Assembly: GCF_039655775.1 (NCBI RefSeq)
Contig: NZ_JBBYXJ010000002.1
Coordinates: 744,001-808,000, forward strand
Length of the DNA stretch: 64,000 nt
Direction of reading: 5' to 3'
Source of the DNA: Iodidimonas sp. SYSU 1G8
GTDB taxonomy: Bacteria > Pseudomonadota > Alphaproteobacteria > SMXS01
This document shows positions 36,583 through 44,696 of the stretch, in pieces. Both the position numbers and the translations under genes were made by a program. Under the pieces are notes generated by a model, which did no database searches, had not been told where the DNA came from, and saw only the letters and a program-made list of their open reading frames with translations. The first letter of the stretch is position 1. The number at the start of each line of letters is the position of its first letter.

Positions 36583-37599
36583 ATGCGGCGGTGGGGCAGT
36601 GTGGTGGCGGGGCTTTGCATGGCGGCGATCTGCGGATCGGCGGCCGCCAGTGAGGTGAACGTCTATTCCTACCGCCAGCCCGAGCTGATCGAGCCCCTGT
36701 TCAAGGCGTTCACCAAAAAGACCGGCGTGAAGGTCAACATGGTCTATGCCCAGGCAGGCCTGCTGGAGCGCCTCAAGGCGGAAGGCGCCCGGTCGCCGGC
36801 TGATATCGTCCTGTCGTCCGACCTCACCCGCCTGATCGAGGTGGTCGATGCGGGCCTGTCCGCGCCGGTGCAATCGCCGTCGCTCGTGGCCGCCATTCCG
36901 GCGCAGTACCGCGATCCGGACGGCCGCTGGTATGGCCTGACCATGCGGGCCCGCATCATCTATGCCTCGAAGGAGCGGGTGCCCGTGGACAGCATCCGGT
37001 CCTATCTGGACCTCGCCAAGCCGGAATGGAGGCAGCGCATCTGCACGCGTCCCGGCGATCACCCCTACAATCTCGGCCTGATCGCCGGCATGATCTCGCG
37101 GCACGGCGTCGACAAGACGCGGGCATGGCTGCTGAGCGTGAAGGCCAATCTGGCGCAAAAGCCCCAGGGCAACGACCGCAGCCAGGTCAAGGGCATCCAT
37201 GAGGGCCTGTGCGACGTGTCGCTGGGCAACACCTATTACATGGGCAAGATGCTTGCCGACCCGAAGGAGACGGCCTGGGCGCAGTCCGTCTACATGGTGT
37301 TCCCCGACCAGAACAGCGGCGGCACCCACGTGAACATCTCGGGCGCCACGGTTCTAAAAGCAGCGCCCAACCGTGCCGAAGCGGTCAAGCTGCTCGAGTT
37401 TCTCGCGACCGAGGAAGCACAGCGGATTTATGCCGATGCGAACTCCGAGTATCCGGTGCGCCAGGATGTCGCTCCCTCCGCCCTCGTCGCCGCCTGGGGC
37501 AAGTTCAAGGCCGACACGGTCGGCCTCGCCGATGTGGCAAAGCTGCAGGGCGACGCGCTTCGACTGGTCAACGAAACCCGCTTCAACGACGGTCCCTGA
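36583..37599 (+). CDS. Ferric iron-type ABC transporter periplasmic binding protein
   Basis: The 338-residue protein has a signal peptide (SVVAGLCMAAICGSAAASEV) and the FbpA/AfuA pattern: VNVYSYRQPELIEPLFKAF, a tyrosine pair in LGNTYYMGKML that coordinates Fe3+ in FbpA, and the C-terminal lobe VFPDQNSGGTHVNISGATV. It would bind ferric iron or a similar complex in the periplasm. The ATG at 36583, preceded by GGGAG, is chosen over upstream in-frame ATGs because it gives a normal signal peptide. It heads the binding protein / permease / ATPase operon. No Fur-type box was recognised in the 114 bases upstream. Confidence 0.88.
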   Translation: MRRWGSVVAGLCMAAICGSAAASEVNVYSYRQPELIEPLFKAFTKKTGVKVNMVYAQAGLLERLKAEGARSPADIVLSSDLTRLIEVVDAGLSAPVQSPSLVAAIPAQYRDPDGRWYGLTMRARIIYASKERVPVDSIRSYLDLAKPEWRQRICTRPGDHPYNLGLIAGMISRHGVDKTRAWLLSVKANLAQKPQGNDRSQVKGIHEGLCDVSLGNTYYMGKMLADPKETAWAQSVYMVFPDQNSGGTHVNISGATVLKAAPNRAEAVKLLEFLATEEAQRIYADANSEYPVRQDVAPSALVAAWGKFKADTVGLADVAKLQGDALRLVNETRFNDGP

Positions 37600-37623
37600 C
37601 GCGCCGCGCGTGCACACCAGCTG

Positions 37624-39306
37624 ATGCAGGACTCCGGGACCTACCAGCATCGCCCGAGCCGTCTTGGCTCGGGTTTCACCATCGCCGTCGCCGGCGTGGT
37701 GGCCCTGCCGATCCTGTCCGTGTTGTGGAGCGCCGCCGAAAGCGGCTTCAGCCCTAACTGGGCCCATCTCTGGTCGACCGTGCTGCCCGACTATGTGGCC
37801 AACACGCTGCTCCTCTCGTTCTGGGTGGCGCTGGGCGTCTCCATCGTCGGCGTGTCGACGGCCTGGCTGGTGACCATGTGCCGTTTTCCCGGCAGCGGCT
37901 TTTTCGAGTGGGCGCTGGTGCTGCCGATGGCGCTGCCGGCCTATGTGGTCGCGTTTCTGTTCACCGACCTGCTCGATTATGCCGGCCCGGTGCAGAAGGC
38001 GCTGCGGGACTGGTTCGAATGGCGGACGCGGCGCGACTACTGGTTTCCCGAAATCCGCTCGCTCGGCGGCGCGGCCTTCGTCATGACCATGGCGTTCTAT
38101 CCCTATGTGTATCTGCTCGCCCGCTCGGCCTTTCTCGAGCAGTCCCATGACGCGTGGGAGGTTTCCCGCACGCTCGGCGCCAACAGCTGGCGGGCGTTCC
38201 GGCGCGTCGCCCTGCCCATGGCCTGGCCGTCCGTCGTCGTCGGGCTGGCGCTCGCCCTGATGGAAACGCTCAGCGACTACGGCGTCGTCAGCTTCTTCTC
38301 GGTCCAGACCCTGACCAATGGTCTGTTCAATGTCTGGCTCGTGCTGGGCGACCGGGCCGCCGGCGCGCAGATGGCGCTGATCCTGCTGGTGTTCGTGGTG
38401 GCGCTGGTGCTCATCGAGCGCCGCGCCCGCTCACGGCGGGCGTACTTCGCCCTGTCCAGCCGCGCCCGGCCCGGGACGCCGCAGGCGCTCGGCGGAATGG
38501 CGGCGGCCGTGGCCTGCATCGTGTGCGCGCTGCCCGTCCTGATCGGGTTCGTCCTCCCGGTCTGGCTGCTGCTCGACCTGGCATCCGAGCATGGCGCGGG
38601 ACTGCTGACACCTGAATTCCTGACGGTGACGCTGCGCAGTCTCCTGCTGGCCGCCGCTGCCGCCGCGCTGGCGGTGACCGTGGCGCTCGGCATGGTCTAC
38701 GCGGCGCGGATCGGCCTCTCGCGTGCCGCCCGTGCCGCCGTGCGAATCGCGTCCTTCGGCTATGCCATCCCCGGCGCGGTGCTCGCGATCGGCGTTCTCA
38801 TTCCCTTCGGCGCCATGGACAGGCTGATCGGTACGCTCCTGCAGGGCGCCTTCGGTATCTCGACCGGCCTGCTGCTCAGCGGCACCGTCTTCACCCTGCT
38901 CGCCGCCTATCTGGTCCGGTTTCTCACCGTGTCCCATGGCACGCTCGAGGCTGGCCTGCAGCGCGTGCGCCCGACGCTGGACATGGCCGCGCGCACACTC
39001 GGGCGCGGCCCGGTCGCTACCTTGGCCAGCGTGCATCTGCCCATGCTGCGCGGCACGGTGCTGACCGCGACGCTGCTCGTCTTCGTCGATGTCATGAAGG
39101 AGCTGCCGGCCACGCTGGTGTTGCGGCCGTTCAACTTCGAAACCCTGGCCACGTCGGTCTACACGCTGGCCTCCGACGAGCGCTATGGCGAGGCGGCGCT
39201 GCCGGCGCTGGCGCTCACCCTGGCCGGACTGATCCCCGCCATCCTGCTTAGCCGGGCCATCGCCGGTGCGCGCCGGACGCCGGCCCTGACCGAGGCAATC
39301 GCATGA
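37624..39306 (+). CDS. Iron(III)-type ABC transporter permease (fused two-domain, FbpB-like)
   Basis: The 560-residue membrane protein has two copies of the binding-protein-dependent permease domain, each with an EAA-type loop (EVSRTLGANSWRAFRRVALP in the first half, DMAARTLGRGPVATLASVHL in the second), as in FbpB/AfuB. About 12 hydrophobic segments are visible. It forms the full channel of the importer in one polypeptide. It starts 24 bases after the binding-protein gene and overlaps the ATPase gene by four bases. Confidence 0.9.
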   Translation: MQDSGTYQHRPSRLGSGFTIAVAGVVALPILSVLWSAAESGFSPNWAHLWSTVLPDYVANTLLLSFWVALGVSIVGVSTAWLVTMCRFPGSGFFEWALVLPMALPAYVVAFLFTDLLDYAGPVQKALRDWFEWRTRRDYWFPEIRSLGGAAFVMTMAFYPYVYLLARSAFLEQSHDAWEVSRTLGANSWRAFRRVALPMAWPSVVVGLALALMETLSDYGVVSFFSVQTLTNGLFNVWLVLGDRAAGAQMALILLVFVVALVLIERRARSRRAYFALSSRARPGTPQALGGMAAAVACIVCALPVLIGFVLPVWLLLDLASEHGAGLLTPEFLTVTLRSLLLAAAAAALAVTVALGMVYAARIGLSRAARAAVRIASFGYAIPGAVLAIGVLIPFGAMDRLIGTLLQGAFGISTGLLLSGTVFTLLAAYLVRFLTVSHGTLEAGLQRVRPTLDMAARTLGRGPVATLASVHLPMLRGTVLTATLLVFVDVMKELPATLVLRPFNFETLATSVYTLASDERYGEAALPALALTLAGLIPAILLSRAIAGARRTPALTEAIA

Positions 39307-40334
39307 GCGCGGCGCTTGATTTCGAGAACATCCGACATGGGTTCGCGGGCAAAGCGGTGCTCGACGGGCTGACGCTCCACGTGCCCGAGGGCAAGGTCAC
39401 CTGCTTGCTGGGGCCGTCCGGCTGCGGCAAGACCACGCTGCTGCGCATCGCCGCCGGGCTCGAACGGCCCTGGTCGGGGCAGGTCCGGCTCGGCGGCCGC
39501 GACGTGGACGGCGCGGCCGGTCACCTGCCGCCCGAGGATCGTAATGTCGGGTTCCTGTTTCAGGATTTCGCCCTGTTCCCCCATCTCACCGTGCTCGACA
39601 ACGTCGCGTTCGGCATCCGCACCGGCAGCCGTGGCCAGCGGCGCGACCGGGCGCGTGATCTGCTGGGCCGCCTGGGTATCGCCGACAAGGCGGGTGTGTA
39701 CCCGCACCTGCTCTCCGGCGGCCAGCAGCAGCGGGTCGCGCTGGCAAGGGCGCTGGCGCCCGATCCCGTCCTGCTGCTGCTGGACGAGCCCTTCTCGGGA
39801 CTGGACACGGTACTCCGGCGCGGCATCTACGACGAGTTGCGCCTGCTGCTCAACCAGACGGGTGTCACGGCGGTGGTGGTCACCCACGATCCGGTCGAGG
39901 CGATGGTGCTGGGCGACAGGGTCGTGCTGATGAACCAGGGCCGGATCGAACAGCAGGGCGTGCCCGAGGATCTTTACTTGAAGCCTGCCAATGCTTTTGC
40001 CATGACCTTCCTCGGCGAGGCGAACCTGCTTCCCGTCCGGGTGGACGGCGGGCGGGTCGAGACGCCCCTGGGGCGCGCGGCGCTCGGCGCGACGGGCGCC
40101 GTCACCGCGCTGATCCGGCCGGAACATATCCGTGTCGCCGCCGCTAGCGCCGATGGAACGCCCGCGCGGGTGGAATCGCGGGTCTTCGTGGGCCGGGCCA
40201 CGCGGCTCAGGCTCGTGCTCGACGACGGCACCGTGCTGACGGCCGAAGTGCCGGGTGTCGTCGATGTCGCGCCGGGCTCGGCTGTCACCGTATCAGTCCA
40301 GGCGGCCGACATTCACGTCTTTCCAGGCGACTGA
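39303..40334 (+). CDS. Iron(III)-type ABC transporter ATP-binding protein (FbpC-like)
   Basis: The 343-residue ATPase has Walker A GPSGCGKTTLLRIAAG, signature LLSGGQQQRVALARAL, Walker B LLLLDEPFSGLD and a C-terminal TOBE-like extension (EANLLPVRVDGGRVETPLG) as in FbpC and PotA-type ATPases. The start codon sits in the stop of the permease gene (ATGA overlap). Together the three genes form one complete importer. The 76 bases after it hold no gene. Confidence 0.92.
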   Translation: MSAALDFENIRHGFAGKAVLDGLTLHVPEGKVTCLLGPSGCGKTTLLRIAAGLERPWSGQVRLGGRDVDGAAGHLPPEDRNVGFLFQDFALFPHLTVLDNVAFGIRTGSRGQRRDRARDLLGRLGIADKAGVYPHLLSGGQQQRVALARALAPDPVLLLLDEPFSGLDTVLRRGIYDELRLLLNQTGVTAVVVTHDPVEAMVLGDRVVLMNQGRIEQQGVPEDLYLKPANAFAMTFLGEANLLPVRVDGGRVETPLGRAALGATGAVTALIRPEHIRVAAASADGTPARVESRVFVGRATRLRLVLDDGTVLTAEVPGVVDVAPGSAVTVSVQAADIHVFPGD

Positions 40335-40410
40335 ACGAACGCCCGGTTGATTCACCCGCGCGGCTGGGTGATCCTGCCTGTCTGTGCACACGCTGGGGAG
40401 GGTGGCCGCC

Positions 40411-41382
40411 ATGGAGTTTCCGCAACCGAAATTCGTCCAGACCAACGGCATCCGCCTTGCCTATTACGAGATGGGCGAAGGCCCGCCGGTGCTGCTGTGC
40501 CATGGCTTTCCGGAGCTGGCCTTCTCCTGGCACCGGGTGATGCCGCGCCTTGCCGCGGCCGGCTTCCGCGCCATCGCGGCGGATCAGCGCGGTTACGGCC
40601 ACACGGACTGCCCGCCCCGGACCGAGGATTACGGGGTCACCCAACTGGCCGCCGACATGGCAGGACTGCTGGACGCACTGGGCATCGACCGCGCGGTCTA
40701 TGTGGGACACGACTGGGGCGGTCCCGTGGTCTGGTCCTCGGCGTTGCTGCGGCGCGCCCATGTGGCCGGCGTCATCGGCGTCAACACGCCCTACCGGCCG
40801 GCACCGCTCATCCCCAAGGACCCGTTGCAGGCGCTGCGCGAGGAATGGGGCGACGATCAGTACATCGTCAACTTTCACAACAAGGGTCCCGACAACCCGG
40901 ACTCGTCCGACGCCAAATTCAACGCCCATCAGGAGAAGCTGTTCACCGGCCTCTACCGCAAGGCCCTGTTCAGGATGAGCGACTTCCAGGCCCTGCCGAA
41001 GGAAAAGCGCATCCTGACCATGGAGAACCTGGTGTTCGCCGAAAACCCGCGCGGCGAGTTCGTCCTCACCCAGGATGAACTGGACTATTTCCTCGCCGCC
41101 TTCCGCCGTACCGGCATCACGCCGGGCCTGAACTGGTACCGCAACATCTCGGCCAACTGGCGCGCGACCAAGGATCTCGACCCGAACATCGACGTGCCCT
41201 GCCTGATGATCGAGGCGACCGACGATCCATCCGGCCCGCCCGGCTGTTCCGAGCCGATGAAGCCCTATGTGAAAGACCTCGAGGTCGCGGTCCTCGCGGA
41301 CTGTGGCCACTGGACCGGCCACGAAAAGCCCGATGAACTCTGCGACCTCATGATCCCGTGGCTCAAGCGCAAATTTGGGTAG
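40411..41382 (+). CDS. Alpha/beta hydrolase, epoxide hydrolase-like
   Basis: The 323-residue protein has the epoxide hydrolase layout: oxyanion motif HGFPELAFSWH, nucleophile elbow VGHDWGGPVVWS (Asp as nucleophile), a cap domain around residues 130-220, and the catalytic His in LADCGHWTGHEKPDEL. It would convert an epoxide to a diol, or be a related haloalkane or ester hydrolase. The ATG at 40411 is preceded by GGAGGGTGG. It is near but not overlapping the nitroreductase gene, which is convergent. Substrate unknown. Confidence 0.85.
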   Translation: MEFPQPKFVQTNGIRLAYYEMGEGPPVLLCHGFPELAFSWHRVMPRLAAAGFRAIAADQRGYGHTDCPPRTEDYGVTQLAADMAGLLDALGIDRAVYVGHDWGGPVVWSSALLRRAHVAGVIGVNTPYRPAPLIPKDPLQALREEWGDDQYIVNFHNKGPDNPDSSDAKFNAHQEKLFTGLYRKALFRMSDFQALPKEKRILTMENLVFAENPRGEFVLTQDELDYFLAAFRRTGITPGLNWYRNISANWRATKDLDPNIDVPCLMIEATDDPSGPPGCSEPMKPYVKDLEVAVLADCGHWTGHEKPDELCDLMIPWLKRKFG

Positions 41383-41397
41383 GGCGTCGCGCGCCGC

Positions 41398-42030
41398 TTA
41401 CGCGCGCAGATCGCCCTGCCAGCCGTTGCGGTGCACGAAATCCTCGACCGGGCGCCGGGCAAGCGGGCCGAAATTGATCGCGGGCCAGCCGACCGGGATG
41501 AACGCGGCGATGTAGACGTCGGCCGGAATGTGCAGCAACTCGCGCAACTCCTTCTCGCAGGTGTTCTGGTACGTGGTGAAGCAGGTGCCGAGGCCCAGCG
41601 CCCGCGCCGCCAGCAGGATGTTCTGGGCCGCCGGATACAGCGCCGACCACACGAACTGCTCCGTCGGCGCCTGCGGGGGATAGACCTTCTTGCCGCAGAC
41701 CAGGATGATCGCCGGGATATCACCCAGCGTCTTCGCCATGTTCACCGTACCTTGCAGCATGCGGCGGGTGACGTCGTCCAGCGCGTCGAGACCGCCCATG
41801 CTCTGCTGGATCGCGCCGACGGTTGCGTCCATCACGGTGCTGATCTTCGCGGACAAGGCCTGCTTGATGGTAGCGTCCGTCACCACGATGAAGTCCCAGC
41901 CTTGCGAATTCCCCGGGCTGGGCGCGCGGGTCGCGGCGTACAGAATCTTGTCGATCATCTCGTCCGGTACCGGCTCCTTCGTGAAGAAGCGGATCGCCCG
42001 GCAGGTTTCCATCGCCTCGAAAACATCCAT
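41398..42030 (-). CDS. Nitroreductase family protein
   Basis: The 210-residue protein has the FMN-binding nitroreductase pattern: FEAMETCRAIRFFTKEPVPD, AATRAPSPGNSQGWDFIVVT, and AAQNILLAARALGLGTCFTT, followed by a C-terminal FMN-contacting segment ending in VGWPAINFGPLARRPVEDF. These NAD(P)H:FMN enzymes reduce nitro groups, quinones or enoyl compounds. It is convergent with the epoxide hydrolase gene. It is likely cytoplasmic, with no signal peptide. Confidence 0.88.
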   Translation of the reverse strand: MDVFEAMETCRAIRFFTKEPVPDEMIDKILYAATRAPSPGNSQGWDFIVVTDATIKQALSAKISTVMDATVGAIQQSMGGLDALDDVTRRMLQGTVNMAKTLGDIPAIILVCGKKVYPPQAPTEQFVWSALYPAAQNILLAARALGLGTCFTTYQNTCEKELRELLHIPADVYIAAFIPVGWPAINFGPLARRPVEDFVHRNGWQGDLRA

Positions 42031-42184
42031 TATCGTCTCCCCTCATGAACGCGGTGCCAGTCTACCCCAATTTTTTTCAATGAATCAGAACCGGGGCCGT
42101 GCTGCGCCGTTGATTACCGGCGGTCGGTATCCCACAGTTTAGGGGCCGACCATCGGAAGGCAAACAAACCTGGAGGGCTGGAAC

Positions 42185-42325
42185 ATGAAAAGCGAAAACC
42201 TGAAGAAGCTTGCGGTCTTGGCGCTGGTGACCATGGTCGCTGCCTGCAACACGGTGCAGGGCGCGGGCAAGGACGTTGAAAGCGTCGGCAAGGCCGGCGA
42301 GCGCGCCATCGACAGCGCGAAGTAA
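42185..42325 (+). CDS. Entericidin A/B family lipoprotein (copy 1)
   Basis: This 46-residue protein starts MKSENLKKLAVLALVTMVAA and has the lipobox cysteine in AACNTVQG, followed by the conserved GAGKDVESVGKAGERAID entericidin core. The mature lipopeptide of about 26 residues would be anchored in the membrane. Entericidins form a toxin/antidote pair under stress in E. coli; the alphaproteobacterial function is unclear. The ATG is preceded by GGAGGG. Its own terminator follows, and a second copy lies 150 bases downstream. Confidence 0.85.
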   Translation: MKSENLKKLAVLALVTMVAACNTVQGAGKDVESVGKAGERAIDSAK

Positions 42326-42330
42326 TCGGG

Positions 42331-42368
42331 ACGCCGCCCGGGCCATCCCGCGCGGGCGGCGTTTGTTT
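42331..42368 (+). terminator. Rho-independent terminator after entericidin copy 1
   Basis: A ten-base-pair stem (ACGCCGCCCG / CGGGCGGCGT) closes a 12-base loop and is followed by TTGTTT. It starts five bases after the stop codon. Confidence 0.85.
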
Positions 42369-42477
42369 CGGCGATGGGTAGAACTTAACCGCCGCTCCGG
42401 CGTTGTTTGCCTGGAGCCGTCATCCTGCACCACAGGAATTCGGCCATCCGCCACATATCAACCTGGAGTGCAGGACC

Positions 42478-42642
42478 ATGACATCAGACACCATCAAGAA
42501 GCTGGCCATCCTCGGTATCGTCGCGGCGCTGGGCGCCTGTAACGCCGTTCAGGGCGCGGGCCAGGACGTGGAGAGCGTCGGCAAGGCCGGCGAGCGCGAG
42601 CTCGACAAGGCGCAGGATCGCCCGGCCGACACCAGCAAGTAA
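42478..42642 (+). CDS. Entericidin A/B family lipoprotein (copy 2)
   Basis: This 54-residue protein (MTSDTIKKLAILGIVAALGA then CNAVQGAGQDVESVGKAGER) is the tandem paralogue of the upstream gene, identical in the core GAG-DVESVGKAGER and with a longer charged tail (LDKAQDRPADTSK). The lipobox is GACNAV. The ATG at 42478 is chosen because longer in-frame extensions destroy the signal sequence; GGAG lies upstream. A terminator follows. Two copies suggest paired toxin- and antidote-like lipopeptides, but sequence alone does not say which is which. Confidence 0.85.
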   Translation: MTSDTIKKLAILGIVAALGACNAVQGAGQDVESVGKAGERELDKAQDRPADTSK

Positions 42643-42653
42643 CCCGACATGAA

Positions 42654-42692
42654 AAAGCCGCCCGCTTCCCTTCGGAGGCGGGCGGCTTTCTC
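42654..42692. terminator. Probable bidirectional terminator between entericidin copy 2 and class II aldolase
   Basis: A twelve-base-pair stem (AAAGCCGCCCGC / GCGGGCGGCTTT) with A residues on the left arm and TCTCTT on the right can stop both the plus-strand entericidin transcript and the convergent minus-strand transcript. Confidence 0.85.
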
Positions 42693-42702
42693 TTGTTCGT
42701 GA

Positions 42703-43506
42703 TCAGTCCGCGTAGCCGGGATTGGCGCGGTCCAGCTTGCGCAGCAGCGCCGGCCAACCGATCTTGGCGGTGCCGCCGTCGAAGCTCCACTGCACCATTC
42801 CGGCTGTATGCTCGGGCACACCCTGGTTCGGCAGGTTGAGATGCTCGACACCCGCCGACAGTGCCTTCACCTGATAGGTGCAGGCACGCTCCAGATAATA
42901 GAGGCGCATGAAGGCATCGGCGCAGCTCTTGCCCATGGTCAGCAGGCCGTGATTGCGCAGGATCATGCAGTGCTTGTCGCCCATGTCCTCGACCAGCCGC
43001 TCGCGTTCGCTGTGATCCAGCGCGACGCCTTCATAGTCGTGATAGGCGATGTCGCCCCATAGGACCATGGCGTTCTGGGATACCGGCAACAGGCCGTGAT
43101 CCTGTGCCGCGACCGCCGCGCCATCCGGCGAATGCGTGTGAATGACACAGTTGGCGTCCGGACTGTGTATGTGCATGGCGCTGTGGATGGTGAAACCGGC
43201 GGCATTGACGTAGTGCGGCGTCGAATGCTGCGGCCGGCCTTCCAGGTCGATCTTCACCAGGCTCGAGGCGGTGATCTCGTCGAAGCCGAGACCATAGGGA
43301 TTGATCAGGAAGTGATGTTCCGGGCCCGGCACGCGCGCCGAGATGTGGGTGAACACCAGATCGTCCCAGCCATAGAGCGCGACCAGGCGGTAGGTCGCGG
43401 CCAGATCGACGCGAACCTGCCATTCCGCCGCGGAAATCGACTCGCGGTCGAAGGGCGGCAGGTTCTTGCGGTCGACCTTCATCGCCACGGATTGTTGCGT
43501 TGCCAT
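42703..43506 (-). CDS. Class II aldolase/adducin family protein
   Basis: The 267-residue protein has the class II aldolase/adducin zinc site: CVIHTHSPDGAAVAAQDHGL with the His pair and LRNHGLLTMGKSCADAFMRL with the third His. Members include fuculose-phosphate aldolase and related enzymes, but many genomic copies with this sequence type act on unknown sugars or acids. The ATG at 43506 is preceded by GGAGAT. It is next to the 2-hydroxyacid dehydrogenase gene on the same strand, 95 bases away, so an aldol-acid route is possible. Confidence 0.88.
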   Translation of the reverse strand: MATQQSVAMKVDRKNLPPFDRESISAAEWQVRVDLAATYRLVALYGWDDLVFTHISARVPGPEHHFLINPYGLGFDEITASSLVKIDLEGRPQHSTPHYVNAAGFTIHSAMHIHSPDANCVIHTHSPDGAAVAAQDHGLLPVSQNAMVLWGDIAYHDYEGVALDHSERERLVEDMGDKHCMILRNHGLLTMGKSCADAFMRLYYLERACTYQVKALSAGVEHLNLPNQGVPEHTAGMVQWSFDGGTAKIGWPALLRKLDRANPGYAD

Positions 43507-43601
43507 CTTTATCTCCAGAGTCCCTGAGTTGCGCGCATTGTGGAACCGGGCAGGCGGGGCGTCAACCGGCGCGCCCGCACGGCCCGGGTGCCTTTTAGCC
43601 G

Positions 43602-44564
43602 TCAGAAGTCGACGACGAGGCGGAGCGGTTCCCCCTTGAGATAGCGCGACAGGTTGCCGAGGAAAACCTCGTCGCCGCGGGCGATGTTCATGGGGCTGTC
43701 GGCGGCGCAGTGGGCGCTGAGCAGCACGCGCGGGTGATCCCAGAACGGGCTGTCGGTCGGCAGCGGCTCCTTCTCGAACACGTCGAGTACGGCCACCGAC
43801 GGCTTACCCGCGTCCAGGCCGGCGAGCAGCGCGGCTTCGTCCACCAGGCGGCCGCGCGCGATGTTCACGAACACCGCATCCTCCTTCATGGCGGCGATGA
43901 AGCCCGCGTCCACCAGCTTGTCGGTTTCGCCCGAATGCGGCGCGGCCAGCACGACCACGTCGGCGCGGGGCAGCGCTTCGATGATCCGATCAGGCGTGAT
44001 CATCTCGTCGGCGGGATCGTTTCCATCGGGCGTCCGGCGCACGCCGATCACGCGCGCGCCAAAGGCGCGGGCGCGGATGCCGATCTCGCTGCCGATGGCG
44101 CCATAGCCGATGATCAGCCAGGTACTGCCCCAGACATCGCGAAATTCGTGGCGCTTCCACTCGTGGGCGGCCTGTTTGGCCGCGCGGCCGGCGGTGTCAT
44201 GGAACGCCTCCAGCGTGCGCGCCAGCACGAATTCGGCGATGGCGATGCCCTGCGCGTCGCTGCGTGTCATGATGGTGCCGGTGGCGGCGACCTTGGTGAA
44301 GATGGGATGGTCGAATCCGGCGGCGCCGGACTGGAACCATTTCATGTCCTTCGCGGCGGTCAGCAGGCCGAAATTGAACCGTCCCGGCCCCTTGATGTAA
44401 AGGTCGGTCGAGGCCCAGGCGATCTCGAAACGGGCGTCCTCGGGGGCGACGGGCTGACCGTTCAGCGTCAGTGTTTCGTTCTGGTGGATCAGCAACGGCG
44501 TGACGCCAGCGGGCATGCGGTCGCGGATGCGTTCGTAAGCTGGAGCGTAGATCAACAGATTCAT
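43602..44564 (-). CDS. D-2-hydroxyacid dehydrogenase family protein
   Basis: The 320-residue protein has a Rossmann NAD site (LIIGYGAIGSEIGIRARAFG), the catalytic Arg in NIARGRLVDEAALLAG, the Glu in VFEKEPLPTDSPFW and the His in LLSAHCAADSPMNI, the full R-E-H triad of the family. It reduces a 2-oxoacid or hydroxypyruvate with NAD(P)H. Its N-terminal domain begins LLIYAPAYERIRDRMPAGVT. It is divergent from the acyl-CoA synthetase gene, 132 bases away. Confidence 0.9.
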   Translation of the reverse strand: MNLLIYAPAYERIRDRMPAGVTPLLIHQNETLTLNGQPVAPEDARFEIAWASTDLYIKGPGRFNFGLLTAAKDMKWFQSGAAGFDHPIFTKVAATGTIMTRSDAQGIAIAEFVLARTLEAFHDTAGRAAKQAAHEWKRHEFRDVWGSTWLIIGYGAIGSEIGIRARAFGARVIGVRRTPDGNDPADEMITPDRIIEALPRADVVVLAAPHSGETDKLVDAGFIAAMKEDAVFVNIARGRLVDEAALLAGLDAGKPSVAVLDVFEKEPLPTDSPFWDHPRVLLSAHCAADSPMNIARGDEVFLGNLSRYLKGEPLRLVVDF

Positions 44565-44696
44565 GCTATTTCTCCCTCGACTCGCTTGATATCAGGACCA
44601 ACCCGAACATGCGAGGTAGCAGGTTGCGGACCGGGGACTTCACTGTAAAATCGCCGGCCACATGTAAAGACGGTTCAAACGGGAGCACTGGCGATC

